The notes: a model not told the origin generated them from the letters alone. 64,000 nt of DNA from Podocnemis expansa (GCA_007922195.1 ML681996.1:17746135-17810134); one strand, 5' to 3'. Shown: positions 46,040 through 61,586, numbered from the stretch's first letter. A program made the numbers and translations.

Positions 46040-46490
46040 CTTTGGATTTTTTTTAATTATAACAGGTGATTTGACCTCATCTTCCTCTATATGCTGTTCT
46101 CCAGTGTTTAAATCTTACCAACTGTTTTGATTTGCTGTTACATTGTGACTGAGTCCCATGACTTACATGTCCCTGCATTTATTTCCTCCCATTCTGTGAG
46201 TTCCCTCATCTTCACAGCATCTGACGACATAGGATATTCTCCCATGAAAGCTCATGCACTAAATAAATTTGTTAGTCTTTAAGTGCCACAGGCAGTGCTG
46301 GAACTGGGAATTTCGGTGCCCAGGCACATCTGGAGTGGAACACATCCTTAGAATGAGTGGTGCCCAGAGCAAACAGCATGAAACACACCCTTTGATCGAG
46401 CAGTTAAATGGAGCTGCTTAGTTACGGCCCTGGCCACAGGACTCCTTGCTTATTTTATGTGATTATATGACTGCAGTGAATAACTGAGCA
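46040..46490 (+). mobile_element. PLE 3' end, split by a hAT element
   Basis: From the 3' UTR (ATTATAACAGGTGATTTGAC) through the terminal block at 46219-46258 (core CTGACGA and GAAA kept) to AAGTGCCACAGG. After the hAT insertion it continues ACTCCTTGCTTATTTTATG and decays. Confidence 0.85.
46293..46432. mobile_element. hAT MITE, 140 bp, perfect 8-bp duplication
   Basis: Starts CAGTGCTGGAACTGG and ends TTACGGCCCTG. GCCACAGG flanks both sides (46285-46292, 46433-46440), and removing one copy restores the PLE terminus exactly, which proves the insertion. GGTGCCCAGGCAC words inside resemble the elements at 60.2 and 61.6 kb, suggesting one hAT group. Confidence 0.92.
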
Positions 46491-51518
<5,028 letters not shown>

Positions 51519-51945
51519 TTAGAGAAGAGAGTAATTAAGAGTGCCAATGCCTGAGATGATGGGGCATCCAGGGTTTCCCTTTTTATGGATTTTGGGTAGT
51601 AGATAGAACATCCCTGGCAGTGGTTCTGGTGTTGTTTCTGTCTCTATACGTTCTTGTGCTGTCTCAGGGAGTTTCTTGAGTAGGCGTTGTAATTCCTTCT
51701 GGTATTGCTCAGTGGGGTCAGAGGAAAGTGGTCTGTAGAAGGTTGTGTTGGAGAGTTGTTTATAAGCCTCCTGGTCATAATCTAATTTATTCATGATGAC
51801 AACTGCACCTCCTTTGTCAGCCTCCTTAATGATAATGTCCGAGTTGTTTTTGAGGCTGTGGATGGCATTGCGTTCTGCAGGGCTGAGGTTATAATGTAAA
51901 TGATGTTGTTTGTCCACGATTTCAGCCTTGGTCAACGCACTGACA
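51519..51945 (-). pseudogene. PLE RT N-terminal segment, inverted
   Basis: Minus-strand text: KAEIVDKQHHLHYNLSPAER, SLKNNSDIIIKEADKGGAVV, NKLDYDQEAYKQL, PGMFYLLPKIHKKGNPGCPI and SGIGTL. The KEADKGGAVV and LPKIHK motifs are the conserved N-terminal part of PLE reverse transcriptases, which should sit between the CFRHR and TMDVEAL text found on the plus strand at 52050. It is open through this stretch but stands in the wrong orientation. Confidence 0.87.
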
Positions 51946-52948
51946 CACAGATGCCTTCCTCCAAGCACTACAAGAAGAAATATTCTTCATGGACTCCTCC
52001 AGCAGGCCGAAATGAGAGACTTGACTTATATATTGATTGCTTCCGCCACCGTACCACTATGGATGTAGAAGCTCTTTACAACAACATCCCACACAAGGAT
52101 GGATTGCAAGATATTAGAAGAACCATCCCAGATGATGACACAGCGGAGCTTGTGACTGAACTTTGCGACTTTGTACTCACCCACAACCACTTCAGATTTG
52201 AGGATCATTTATATCTCCAAATCAGCAGCACTGCTATGGGCACCCGCTTGGCCCCACAATATGCCAACATCTTTAGGGGTGACTTAGAACGACGTTTCCT
52301 CAAGTCTCATCCCAAGACACCTCTTCTTTACCTGCGCTACATTGATGACATCTTTATCATCTGGACACATGGCAGGGATGCTCTTGAAGACTTTCACAGA
52401 GATTTCAATAATTTCCACGACACCATCAATTTGAGCCTGGATCTCCTGTGTGGAGTGTTCCACTTTCTTGACACTACAGTACAATTCAGGGATAGACGCA
52501 TCACCACCACCCTATACCGAAAACCTACTGATCAGTATAGTTACCTACATCCTTCGAGCTTCCATCCTAAACACACCACACGATCCATTGTCTACAGCCA
52601 AGCCCTAAGATATAACCGCATCTGCTCTGATCCCTCAGACAGGGACAGACATCTTGAGGATCTCTATCAAGCATTCTTGAAACTACAGTACCCACCTGGG
52701 GAAGTAAGAAAACAAATTGACAGAGCTAGACGGGTTCCCCGAAGTCACCTACTACAGGAGAGACCCAAGAAAGAAAGCAACAGAGCACCACTAGTCACCA
52801 CATACAATCCTCAAGTCAGACCTCTGCAAAAGATCATTAAGGACCTACAGCCTATTCTAAAAGATGATCCCTCTCTCTCTCAAGCATTAGGAGACAGACC
52901 ACTCTTTGCTTATAGGCAGCCCCCTAATCTTAAACAGATACTCACCAG
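51946..52948 (+). pseudogene. PLE reverse transcriptase, palm to thumb
   Basis: Counting from the Met at 51900, motif A is TMDVEALYNNIPH (Asp55), motif B is STAMGTRLAPQYANIF (111-125) and the catalytic box is LRYIDDIFIIW (YIDD 147-150). Thumb text follows (FHFLDTTVQF, YRKPTDQYSYL, LKLQYPPGEV). No stop occurs up to the LTR insertion. The first codons are a shifted reading of the RRNILHGLLQQAEMRD segment, and the KEADKGG-LPKIH region is missing between CFRHR and TMDVEAL. Palm residues needed for catalysis are all present, but the enzyme as encoded lacks part of its N-terminus. Confidence 0.88.
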
Positions 52949-54782
52949 TGTAGCCTGAGATTTTTGCCATCTCCTTCGCATTATAGCAAATTTGGACTGA
53001 ATAAAGATATATGGATAGGAGAAATAGTGAAAGGCAATCTAATATTAAAATAAAAATCAAAACAGCATAATATGCAATAATTAGTGATAAAGAATTTATA
53101 AATCATCACTTATTAATGCTAAAGCAAAGCTGGTATTCAAAGGGCATTCAGCAAGTGAAATGGAGAGATCATAGGTTCAGTAGATTCACTAGGTATATCT
53201 CTATTCAACAGATATTTAAGTAGGTCAAGATGGCAGAAGATTCTGAACTTTTGAACTCACTCAGTCCCCCTTCCATCAAGTATTCTAAGGTGTCCACCCC
53301 CTGTCAAAAGGACCCATCAAAAGTATTGATTTTGATCATGCACTGTGCATGCACTGTGCAGGTGATAGATGAAATCACCCTTTTCCAACTGGATGAAGAT
53401 GAACTCATAACTTTGGGACTAGTCAAGAAGAAACTGGGAGTGGCAGAACAGCGAATAAAAGGCGGTGCACAAAGCAGATCTGCGGAGATCTCTCCCACTC
53501 CTTACTGGGTTCCACTGGCCTCTGGCTATGTTCCCACTGCACTAGGAGTCTCACTCACACTCAGCCCTAGAGGGTGTAACAACGTCTCTAGTGGAAGCCT
53601 GGGAGCTAGGTTTTTGGACTTAGTCTCCAGAGCTGGGTCTGTCTGACTTAGTCTCTGAGAGCTGGGTTTTTAACTTAGTCTCTGAAAGGCAAAAGGGGCT
53701 TTGTATCTGAGCGGTGACTCAGGACATTGTCCTTGAGCTGAGTCTCTGTGCTCAGTCTCAAAAAGGGCTTCCAATAAAACTCATAAGTAAGCAGATAACC
53801 CAGTCCTGCCTTTAACTTATGAGCAACGCTGCAACTCCGAGCTCCCGACAACTGCACCTGCCAGCCGCTGGATGTTCCAAGCCGCAGCTGAGCTCCGGTT
53901 GCCCAGCAACTGCACCTGCCTGCCGCTGAGCCCTGCCTGAGTTCCGGTCTCCACGGCGACCAGCCCAGAGCTGAGCGGGGCCTAGAGGACAACGTAGCGC
54001 TAGCTCTTCGCTCTATTTTTCCACCTTTTTGGCTCCTTTCTCACGGACTATATTTTGCTGTGTTGCTGAGAACACCATCTGAACAGCGCACTTTCCTGGT
54101 TTTGGGGTAAGCAAAAAGGGTCCCAAGGAGGGGAGGAACACCCATAGGGAACAGTACTAGGGGAAGCCCAAGCTTTACAAAGTAACTTGCAAAAGTAAAA
54201 TGATTAAGATAAGTGAGACATGTAACCCAGATTAAGACCTTAAGGAGTAGCATTAAGAACTGAGATCTCTCCATTCAGCCAGTGACTGGCCCTCACTCGC
54301 TGAATGTTCTTTTATATACCTCAATGTCTGTATGTTATAGTTATAAGTTAAGTGTTGCCTTTATGTTTTAATTGTATCTATAGACCTTAGTGTTTTTATG
54401 TTATAGTTATAAGTGAAGTGGTGTCTTTATATTGTAATTGCCTAGAGTAATTTCAATGCATTAAGCTTGATGTTAAGTAGCTGTTTTTCTTAAAGGGACA
54501 GAAGCACTTTATTCATTGTTTACAATAGATATTAAAATAAAGCTGCTTTTGCTCACAATAAATTATTGGCTCTAAATCCTTGTTGCTTTTGAGTCTGTGC
54601 TTGATCGGTGGGCTGTAGCCATAATCCCCACTTGGGACATTTACCCCATGGTACGGATATTTGTCTGTTTAGGCGAAAAGACCTTATTTCAGTCACCCCA
54701 TAGACATTTCAAATTTAAAACCTAGACTGCTGGACGGTCTGAAAAATTAGTAAATTAAGCAATTAGATTTTTTGGGGTAACA
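52949..54782 (+). mobile_element. Long LTR (1,834 bp) inserted in PLE
   Basis: Starts TGTAGCCTGAG and ends TTGGGGTAACA, so TG…CA ends. CCAG flanks both sides (52945-52948, 54783-54786; five bases ACCAG also match if the last A is counted as target). Removing it joins the PLE frame exactly (ILTS then TYRSNNRN). A TATA-like TTTTATATACC lies at 54310-54320, and poly(A) signals AATAAA at about 54536 and 54562, giving a U3 near 1.4 kb, a short R and a U5 near 200 bp. A GC/CpG-rich part (53.82-54.0 kb) holds an imperfect tandem (GCAACTGCACCTGCC twice). No gag, pol or env is attached. The retroviral class is uncertain; the 4-bp duplication and very long U3 are compatible with spuma-like or class I elements. 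Confidence 0.8.
53230..53646 (+). CDS. ORF inside the LTR, SAM-like fragment possible
   Basis: A 138-codon frame starting MAEDSELLNSL in the U3-like part of the LTR. Residues 45-76 (VIDEITLFQLDEDELITLGL, then VKKKLGVAEQRI) resemble the last helices of a SAM domain, where a TEEDL-x-x-LG pattern is usual; this is a weak pattern match. The rest has no recognised domain and becomes Ser/Gly-rich. LTR-encoded ORFs are known for some retroviruses with long U3 regions. It could be that, a captured host exon, or chance. Confidence 0.45.
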   Translation: MAEDSELLNSLSPPSIKYSKVSTPCQKDPSKVLILIMHCACTVQVIDEITLFQLDEDELITLGLVKKKLGVAEQRIKGGAQSRSAEISPTPYWVPLASGYVPTALGVSLTLSPRGCNNVSSGSLGARFLDLVSRAGSV

Positions 54783-54786
54783 CCAG

Positions 54787-55255
54787 CACCTACAGATCTA
54801 ACAACAGGAACATTGAAGCAGGCACACACCCCTGCACAAAACCACGCTGCCAAGTCTGCCCACATATCTACACAACAGCCACCATCATAGGTCCTAATCA
54901 AGCCTGCTACTCCAAAGGCTCATTTGCCTGCTCATCTACTAATGTGGTCTATGCCATCATGTGCAAGAAATGCCCCTACACCTTATAGATTGGACAAACA
55001 GAACGATCGCTCCGTAAGAGACTGAATGAGCACAGAGCTGATATCAGAAATCAGAGAACAGAGAAACCAGTTGCTGAGCACTTCCATCTTCCTAATCACT
55101 CGATGATGGATTTGTTAACGACTGTTGTTAGAGCTGTACCTGGGACATCAAGACTTCAAAGAGAGACAGCTGAACTCGAATTAATATGCAAGCTAAATTC
55201 TGTGAAAGCAGGACTCAATCGAGACTATGGATTCTTTTCCTATTACAAAGGGTAA
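54787..55255 (+). pseudogene. PLE GIY-YIG endonuclease
   Basis: The frame runs STYRSNNRNIEAG, then a cysteine cluster (PCTKPRCQVCPHI), IIGPNQACYSKGSF, VVYAIMCKKCPYTL, stop, IGQTERSLRKRLNEHRADI, EHFHLPNHS, LQRETAELELICKL and GLNRDYGFFSYYKG, ending TAA at 55253-55255. The only stop (TAG, 54986-54988) replaces the Tyr of the second motif (YIGQT). Arg (SLRKRL), His (EH) and Glu (RETAELE) positions used by GIY-YIG nucleases are kept. In PLEs this nuclease makes the nick that primes reverse transcription. Confidence 0.88.
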
Positions 55256-55387
55256 TTTGACTTCAGGCTTCCCATGGTTTGAGCCTGTAAACTGATCTGA
55301 TTTGCTATTACTTTATGACCTGATCCTATGTTTTACACCCCCTTGCATTTAGTTTCATTCCCCTCTGTAAGTTCACCCATCTTCAAA

Positions 55388-55428
55388 GCATCTGAGGAAG
55401 TGGGATCTTCTCCCACGAAAGCTCATGC
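55388..55428 (+). ncRNA. Hammerhead-ribozyme-like motif (PLE 3' terminus)
   Basis: In order: GCAT (55388-55391), core CTGAGGA (55392-55398), an extra A, stem II GTGGGA (55400-55405) with TCCCAC (55411-55416), GAAA (55417-55420), GCTC, and ATGC (55425-55428), which pairs with the first GCAT. The cleavage triplet would be CTC just before ATGC. Stem III is only the self-complementary AGCT, so a dimeric fold would be required. Position 7 is G here, which the CTGANGA consensus allows. Confidence 0.6.
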
Positions 55429-55516
55429 AAAAAATAAATCTGTTAGTCTTCAAGTGCCACACAACTCCTTGTTGTTTTTTTTTTCACTGGACTAGACTAA
55501 CACGGCTATCCATTTT

Positions 55517-56600
55517 AAAATTATCTACTCACTCACCAAAGCTGTAATCCCCAGGCTTGGGGGCCACTGAGTCAAGGCCCATCAAACCCAGTATATCAAC
55601 AATTTTACAAATGTGCTTTCCCCAAAATATAACAAAAAATGGTTTTCTCAATTGAATGGATCACTCAAGATAGGCTAGAGAGTGGTACTGATCCAGGGAT
55701 CCAGGACATAGCCCGAACCAGTAGTCTCAGACAATTACACATATCTCTTGGGCACCTCTAAAGACAATACTTCCTCTCTCTCAAGCACAGAAACTAAGTG
55801 TAGAAAAGAAAAGTAACTTTGGAAAATGTTGCAAGCAGTGTTCACAAAGTATAAAACCATGAGCAAAACATCCATGTTTTTGAGGATGATAGTGTTACCT
55901 AGGCATATGTCTTTGGGCACTATTTTTTGAGTCCCTTCTGTGCACTTTTTGCCCTATGCAAGCTATCTGACCCCAAACATTCTGGCAAAGTGATGACTGG
56001 CTGCAGTGAATTTCTGTCTTTGATGTTATTTAAGAGTCCAGAAGTAAGTTAATTTCAGTTTCATCATATCTCCTTGTTTGACTTACTCCAGTAGCCTTCT
56101 GTCCACGGAAAGAATATACATTAGGAATATTTCAAAGTACCATACTGAATCTAAGCCAATAATTCAGTCACAATATTATAGAAATGGTACAAACGATGAG
56201 ATCACAGCCTAGGCACTTTATAAATAGAAGCAGATTTTGAGATTGAATTACAATCCAAGTATTCTATCTAGAGCCAGACACTCCTATTTTAACAAAAAAT
56301 GAATATTTCAATGTGTGTGCATATCATCTGACCTGTAGATATAGAGAGAGAGACAGACACACCCAGAGAGAGACTGGAACACACAAAATTTATACTATTT
56401 TAAAGAATATAATGCACTGATACTGGAGGTAGCTGTGCATGTAAAATAGGGAGAATATATGATTATCAAAGAGGTATATAAAGAGACAGCTTGTAAGCAA
56501 ATTAAATTTAAATTTTCCTGGGAATTAACTCGCAATATGACATTTATATTCCACACACGTTCATATCATTCCTGATGATGTATTACTTTCTTTTTTTCAG
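55517..56600. other. Non-coding stretch
   Basis: AT-rich, with a GA/CA-rich patch near 56343-56375. No repeat recognised. Confidence 0.45.
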
Positions 56601-56661
56601 AACACAGAATGCTTAAATCAATTCTATGACTGGATGTCAGCAGGAAAAGAAAACTATAGAG
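56601..56661 (+). other. Candidate coding exon, 61 nt
   Basis: A strong acceptor (TTTCTTTTTTTCAG ending at 56600) precedes a segment open in only one frame, reading NTECLNQFYDWMSAGKENYR plus one base, followed by a donor (AGAG then GTATAC at 56662). The other two frames stop inside the segment. No transposon sequence overlaps it. I do not recognise the protein. If real, the window lies in an intron-rich host gene on the plus strand; a chance match of this length is quite possible. Confidence 0.3.
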
Positions 56662-56933
56662 GTATACTTACCATGTGAACAATGGGTATGGTGTTTGTAG
56701 TTCTGTCAGACAATTTCATTCAAGTTTTCTTTTCTTTTTTATAGGTATGATTATACCTAGTAGGAAACCTTTTGATATAGATATAGATTTGCTCAGGAGC
56801 TGCATAAAGGAAAGTCCCTTTCAAGTCAGAATCACTAATATAGTGCTAGCTTCATTTTGTGGTTTTAGTACTGTGTACTGGTGGGTCACCTAGAAAGCCT
56901 GAGCCAAAACCATGGTAACACAGAGTGGCAAAT

Positions 56934-57430
56934 TCCAAAGGGGCAGCTGTGTTAGTCTTGTAAAGCAAAAAAAAAAAAAAAAAAAAAAAATCAAGGAGTC
57001 TCATGGCACTTAAAGACTAACAGATTTATTTATTGCATGAGCTTTCGTGGGAGAAATCCCACTTTGTCAGACGCTTTGAAGAGGGGGAACTTACAGAATG
57101 GGATGAAAATAATTGCAGGGGAGTGGGAAAAGCAGGACTGAATCATGACTATGGATTCTTCTCCAATTATAACAGGTAATTTGACTTCACTCTCCTCTAT
57201 GTGCTGTTTCCCAGAGTTTGAATCTTTACAAATGATCTGATTTGCTGTTGCAGTATGACCTGATACCATGTCTTACATTCCCCTGCATTTATTTTCATCT
57301 CATTCTGTATGGTACCCCTCTTCAAAGCATCTGATAAAGTGGGATTTTCCACCACAAAAGCTCATGTGATAAATAAATCTGTTAGTCTTTAAGTGCCACA
57401 AGACTCCTTGCTTTTTTTTACAAACTGACA
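56934..57430. mobile_element. Fold-back PLE terminus, long arms
   Basis: The minus arm (56934-57125) runs from CCAAAGGGGCAGCTGTGTTA through a 23-nt A run and the hammerhead-like block to the 3' UTR. The plus arm (57126-57430) runs from the end of the endonuclease frame (GACTATGGATTCTTCTCC) through the terminal block to AAGACTCCTTGC. Cores have changed (CTGACAA on the minus arm, CTGATAA and AAAA on the plus arm). Confidence 0.88.
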
Positions 57431-60151
57431 ACCAGCTGTTATACTGGTGAGGAAGAAAGTGACCAGCTCAACCTGAAAAGCAGTTCAGACTGGGGGTTGA
57501 ATTGATTTAGTGTACATCCTCAGTATTTCCAGTTGGCAGAGTTTTCACTGAGCACTGGCTCAAGTTAAAGTGATTCTCCAGGACAAACTCAGGAAAGGGC
57601 CTATCCTTTACTGGACTGCAGGATGATTATCTCTCTGAAGATAGCACAATTTGCACCTACCTTTGTCAGCATTACCCAACTGTGCCCACACTTTCTGAAA
57701 ATAGATTGTTCTTTTACATTTTCTGCTAGTGGGCAGAAGAGGTAATTGATACAGAACAGATTGAATATTTTTTCTGCCTAGCAGTAGAAAGTCAGGAAGC
57801 TAAAAGACAGCTTTAGTGGGTTTTTTTTTTCTTTTTCTCCCTAGAAACTTAAACTGAAGGAAAGAGAGGGTACCTAAGTGCAAAAGATTTTCTTTCTTTG
57901 TCGCACCAGTATACTTTTATGCCAGTGCAAAGGAGTCATAAAGTGGGCTAATCTAGTCACCTGGGAATTGCCAACAGAGCTCCTATATAACATCTGTACC
58001 ATTCCTTCCCTTACTAACAGGCATGACCGCAAGATGAAGGAACCAGTTAGTCATAGTCCAAAGAGCTGTTTTTACGAGTAATATACAACATGCATGACCT
58101 ACCTACATATAAACTTTGCTTCTGTCTCTGAGTTCTGTTGCCTTCTCAACTATGTTACCCTTTGAAGAATTCTGCTTCAACAAATTAAAAATTCCATACA
58201 GAGTTTTGTAACATTCTGCAAAACTCTCCACACTTTAGTTAGGCACATCTGTTTCTGGCCCTGTGTATCCCTGACACCTTGCTCCGACATCCCCATGTGT
58301 CCGTATACCTTCATTCCCATTCAGTCCCTGGCTCAATGCTGTCACCCACTGATTCCTGTGCTTCAGTCCCCATCTGTCTTCCCAATAGCACATCTGAACC
58401 CCAATCTGTAACTGCCAAGAAGCCCTGTGAGCCCTGTTCGTCCCTACCATAGCCATATTCCCTGGCTTCTCCAGCACTAAGCGTACTGCCAGCTCGTCTG
58501 GTGCCACAGGAGCCTCTAGTGTGAGAAGGTATATAAACAATTTTTTCTAAGCAGAACATGTTTTCTTCTGGGGGTGCGGGATCTTCCAGGGCACATGAAT
58601 TCTTCAAGTGCACAATGGCACAGAATTTCCACAGAAGTAAATATATTTGAGCCACTAAAAGTGCTATATGTTATACAATGTGCTGTACATTATGTCCACC
58701 AAGCTCTCTAAGAGTTTGTCATGGTTCTATCAACAGTGGAGTGGAGGAGAAGAAATTGGGCTATAACCCAGACCTTCCATATCTGTCATACATAGAGGAA
58801 AATCTATGCTTCGTGCTCTTGAGGGATGTCCCTTTATAAACTGAAGGCACACATAGATAAATAATTAAATAAAAATCAGCCACATTCCATTTCTCAGCAA
58901 ATATGAAATATGTTCTGTAATGAGGCTGTGAATTGCTAAGCATTCATTATTTCCAAAAAATATGCTACATGGAATTCCAAAGCATACAGTGATTCCATAC
59001 TTGAAAAGTTTCTTACACTTTAAAAGATGTTGATTTACATCTTTTAAACTAGTGCCTTCAATCATTAACATACAAGCCTGTAAGTGATTAAAAAAAAACA
59101 AAAAAACCTTTATACTTTCTTCTTCAATTTATCAGTGACAGGCTATGCATTTTTAGAGGGAAATTGGAAACATCATACCTAGATCAGACATGATTGCTCT
59201 GTCACCAAGGAAATAGTATTAAAGACACTGCACTGCAAATATTCATAATCTACTATATTTCATCAAGACCTTATATTTATGCAGCCTGATTCACTGCAGG
59301 AAACAGGAAAAATTCCACTTTGTAAGCTGATTCTGCTTATGAAGTAGTTTACTACACTAACAGTGTATCTGGTTTTGCGAACTATGTGGTGCCAGCAAAA
59401 GGGGCACAGTTTGCCTTTGCAAAACATAAATTAGAAAATGGTGCTGCAAACACCCTATCTTTAGACTATTAATAACTTTATGTATTTGTCTTTCTGACAA
59501 GTAATGGGGTTCATGATGTGTCATAGAGTGTTATGAGTTTCCATGGCATATACCATTTTTTGGCCAAAGTTCTAATGGCACTGATCCACATTGCCTGCAT
59601 CATTCCATCCCTTTCCTTTTGCTCTTGCATATGTCTGCCATGTTATATCTCAGTGCTTTGTCTTAGCCAAATGAATAAGTTAGCAATGAACAAATACATG
59701 CATGGGAGAATTATGGAATCTATTTTGAGTTGGGCATGCTAATTTCCTACTGAAATAGTTCTACCTCTCCCAGCACTCACTTGAATCCAGAAATCTCCAA
59801 CCTGAGAGTTATTTGTGATTAGTACTGGTGGAAAGTGTCAGGTAATAATATCTGTATTATTTGTAGTTAAAGATCTTCTCCATGCCTATTTTACTTTGAA
59901 AAATTCATAAACAACCACTTTTTAACCAAGGCTGTGTGACAGTATATTTCTCCAGCTATCTGGTACTTATCTGGTAGTAACATCCATCAACTATCATTAT
60001 GGATCTCAGAGAAAGCAATGTGAATTCCATCAGATAACTTCTTTGTAGTCACACGGCACTGAGTTGGAACCAGGTGGAACAGAGACGGCCCAGGTTCCCT
60101 TATCACAGGTCCCACTAACTCTTGCTGGGCAATACTGCTGATCTTGGACAC
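57431..60151. other. Non-coding stretch
   Basis: 58.13-58.65 kb may be a decayed inverted-repeat element: GAAGAATTCTGCTTC on the left and GGCACAGAATTTCCACAGAAG on the right are loosely complementary, with a GC-richer interior. Frames at 58.24-58.65 kb have no domain. Nothing else is recognised. Confidence 0.4.
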
Positions 60152-60159
60152 AGCACACC

Positions 60160-60719
60160 CAGGGCTGGCTCAAGGTTTTTTGGTACCCTTAGTACCCATG
60201 ATTTTGGTGCCCCTCCAGGAGTGGCCCAGGCTGCGTGGGCTGGATGGTGGGCCTTTCCTCCCACTCCCCCCAACCCCACATCAACAGACCGAGGGGCACA
60301 GGCTGCATGGTGGCCCAAGCAGAGGTCTGCGGCAGCACTGGCCAAGTAGTGCCATGTGGTGAGCTAGGTGATGGGTCCAGCCACATGGAGGGCTGGGCCA
60401 GCCCTGTCTAATCAGCAGTCCCAGCTGGTGGGCCTGGCTGGCCAAGGGGCAAGGGCTGAGCAGTAGGTTGTGGGTCAGCTAAGTGGGACTGCTAGGTGGG
60501 CGATGGGACATGGGCTGCGTGGGCCAGGCCGAGTGGCGGGATGCCAGCCAGCCGAGGGGCATGGGCTAAGTGGCAGGCCTATCAGGGTGATCTGCGGACC
60601 AGCCAAGAAGCCCCAGCTCCCCTCTGCACCCCCCCTTACCTTTTCTGGGGAGGACCCTTGGCGCTCCATACTGTTTGGCACCCCACACCTACATTGCCTC
60701 TATGGTAGGATCGGCCCTG
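60160..60719. mobile_element. hAT non-autonomous element, 560 bp
   Basis: Starts CAGGGCTGGCTCAAGG and ends GGATCGGCCCTG. AGCACACC (60152-60159) and AGCACAGC (60720-60727) form an 8-bp duplication with one mismatch. The interior is GC-rich with simple repetition of GGGC/GGCTGG-type words, and all reading frames are artefacts. GGTGCCCCTCC near the left end and TTGGCACCCCACACC near the right end are sub-terminal inverted words. Confidence 0.88.
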
Positions 60720-60727
60720 AGCACAGC

Positions 60728-61578
60728 TGACATTGACTCCGTGGGAACCTCCTTGCTTTTGGAGGATTATCAGAGGTTTCCTTGGCCACCTTCATTCACA
60801 CATAGTTGAATCATGGTGTTTGCAATATTCTATTTTTTTTTTTCCAAATCAAAGCAAGTTTATTTAGGAAACCTCACTGTACAACTTAGTCTCCCTACTT
60901 AATTCCACTTACCAGTTAATCAATATTAAACAGGCTTAGAGGATTCTATGGGAAAGTGTGGAGTTCAGTTTCTCATAAATTGTATTTTTAAATGTAAACA
61001 ACTACAATTCAGAACAAATCCCAAATTACAGAGAGTTCTACTCTGTGTTGCCTAAGGCCTTTAGTGGGGTCTCAAGATACAGGTTAACACCACCATGGAA
61101 TAAACAAAAATAATTGGTTAAACATATGTTGTCTTCACTGGGGGGTGAAAGGGGGTGTCATTCATACTGGAGAATATCCTGCATTGTTTCATGGTGAATG
61201 CTTAAGTATTCCATCTTTTTTTCTCTCTTGCTGTCTAAATTCTTTGTTGGCTCACTTTTTGTGATTTCAGATTTCATTCCTTCTTCCATTTCCTTCTTTG
61301 TATTTTCCAAGTAGGCAGATGTTCACTGTCTATCTTCCATCACAAGAAACTATCTCATGAGCAATTTATGGATGAAACGGGGTGAGTTTTGAGAGTAGAG
61401 CTGACTGAAATATTTGCTACAAAACCGTATTTATCTGTTATGGATGTGCTGTAGCTCCTTCTTCCCTGCATACACACAGGGGAAAGGGCCACTGTTTGAA
61501 TGACCATTTTTCAACTTAGGTGCTATTTGTGAACTGTTCTCTTCAACTGTTGGTACTCGTGGGGGTTGCATTTAGTCA
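60728..61578. other. Non-coding stretch
   Basis: AT-rich with T-runs near 60833. No feature recognised. Confidence 0.45.
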
Positions 61579-61586
61579 CATATGAC

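Larger units (their letters stand above)
51519..55516 (+). mobile_element. Penelope-like element, best copy, rearranged and split
   Basis: Order on the plus strand: an inverted middle-of-ORF piece (51519-51945, minus), an ORF N-terminal piece (about 51946-52052), the RT palm and thumb (52053-52948), a 1.83-kb LTR insertion (52949-54782), the GIY-YIG endonuclease (54787-55255), the 3' UTR and the terminal block to TAACACGGCTATCCATTT (55516). RT followed by GIY-YIG is diagnostic of PLEs. The long open RT frame makes this the youngest PLE here, though it is not intact. Confidence 0.9.

Noticed and set aside
58235..58655. Minus-strand frames of 101 and 114 codons
   Set aside because: No recognisable domain; possibly within a decayed inverted-repeat element.
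60122..60730. Several overlapping frames of 65-86 codons on both strands
   Set aside because: All lie in the GC-rich interior of the hAT element at 60160-60719.
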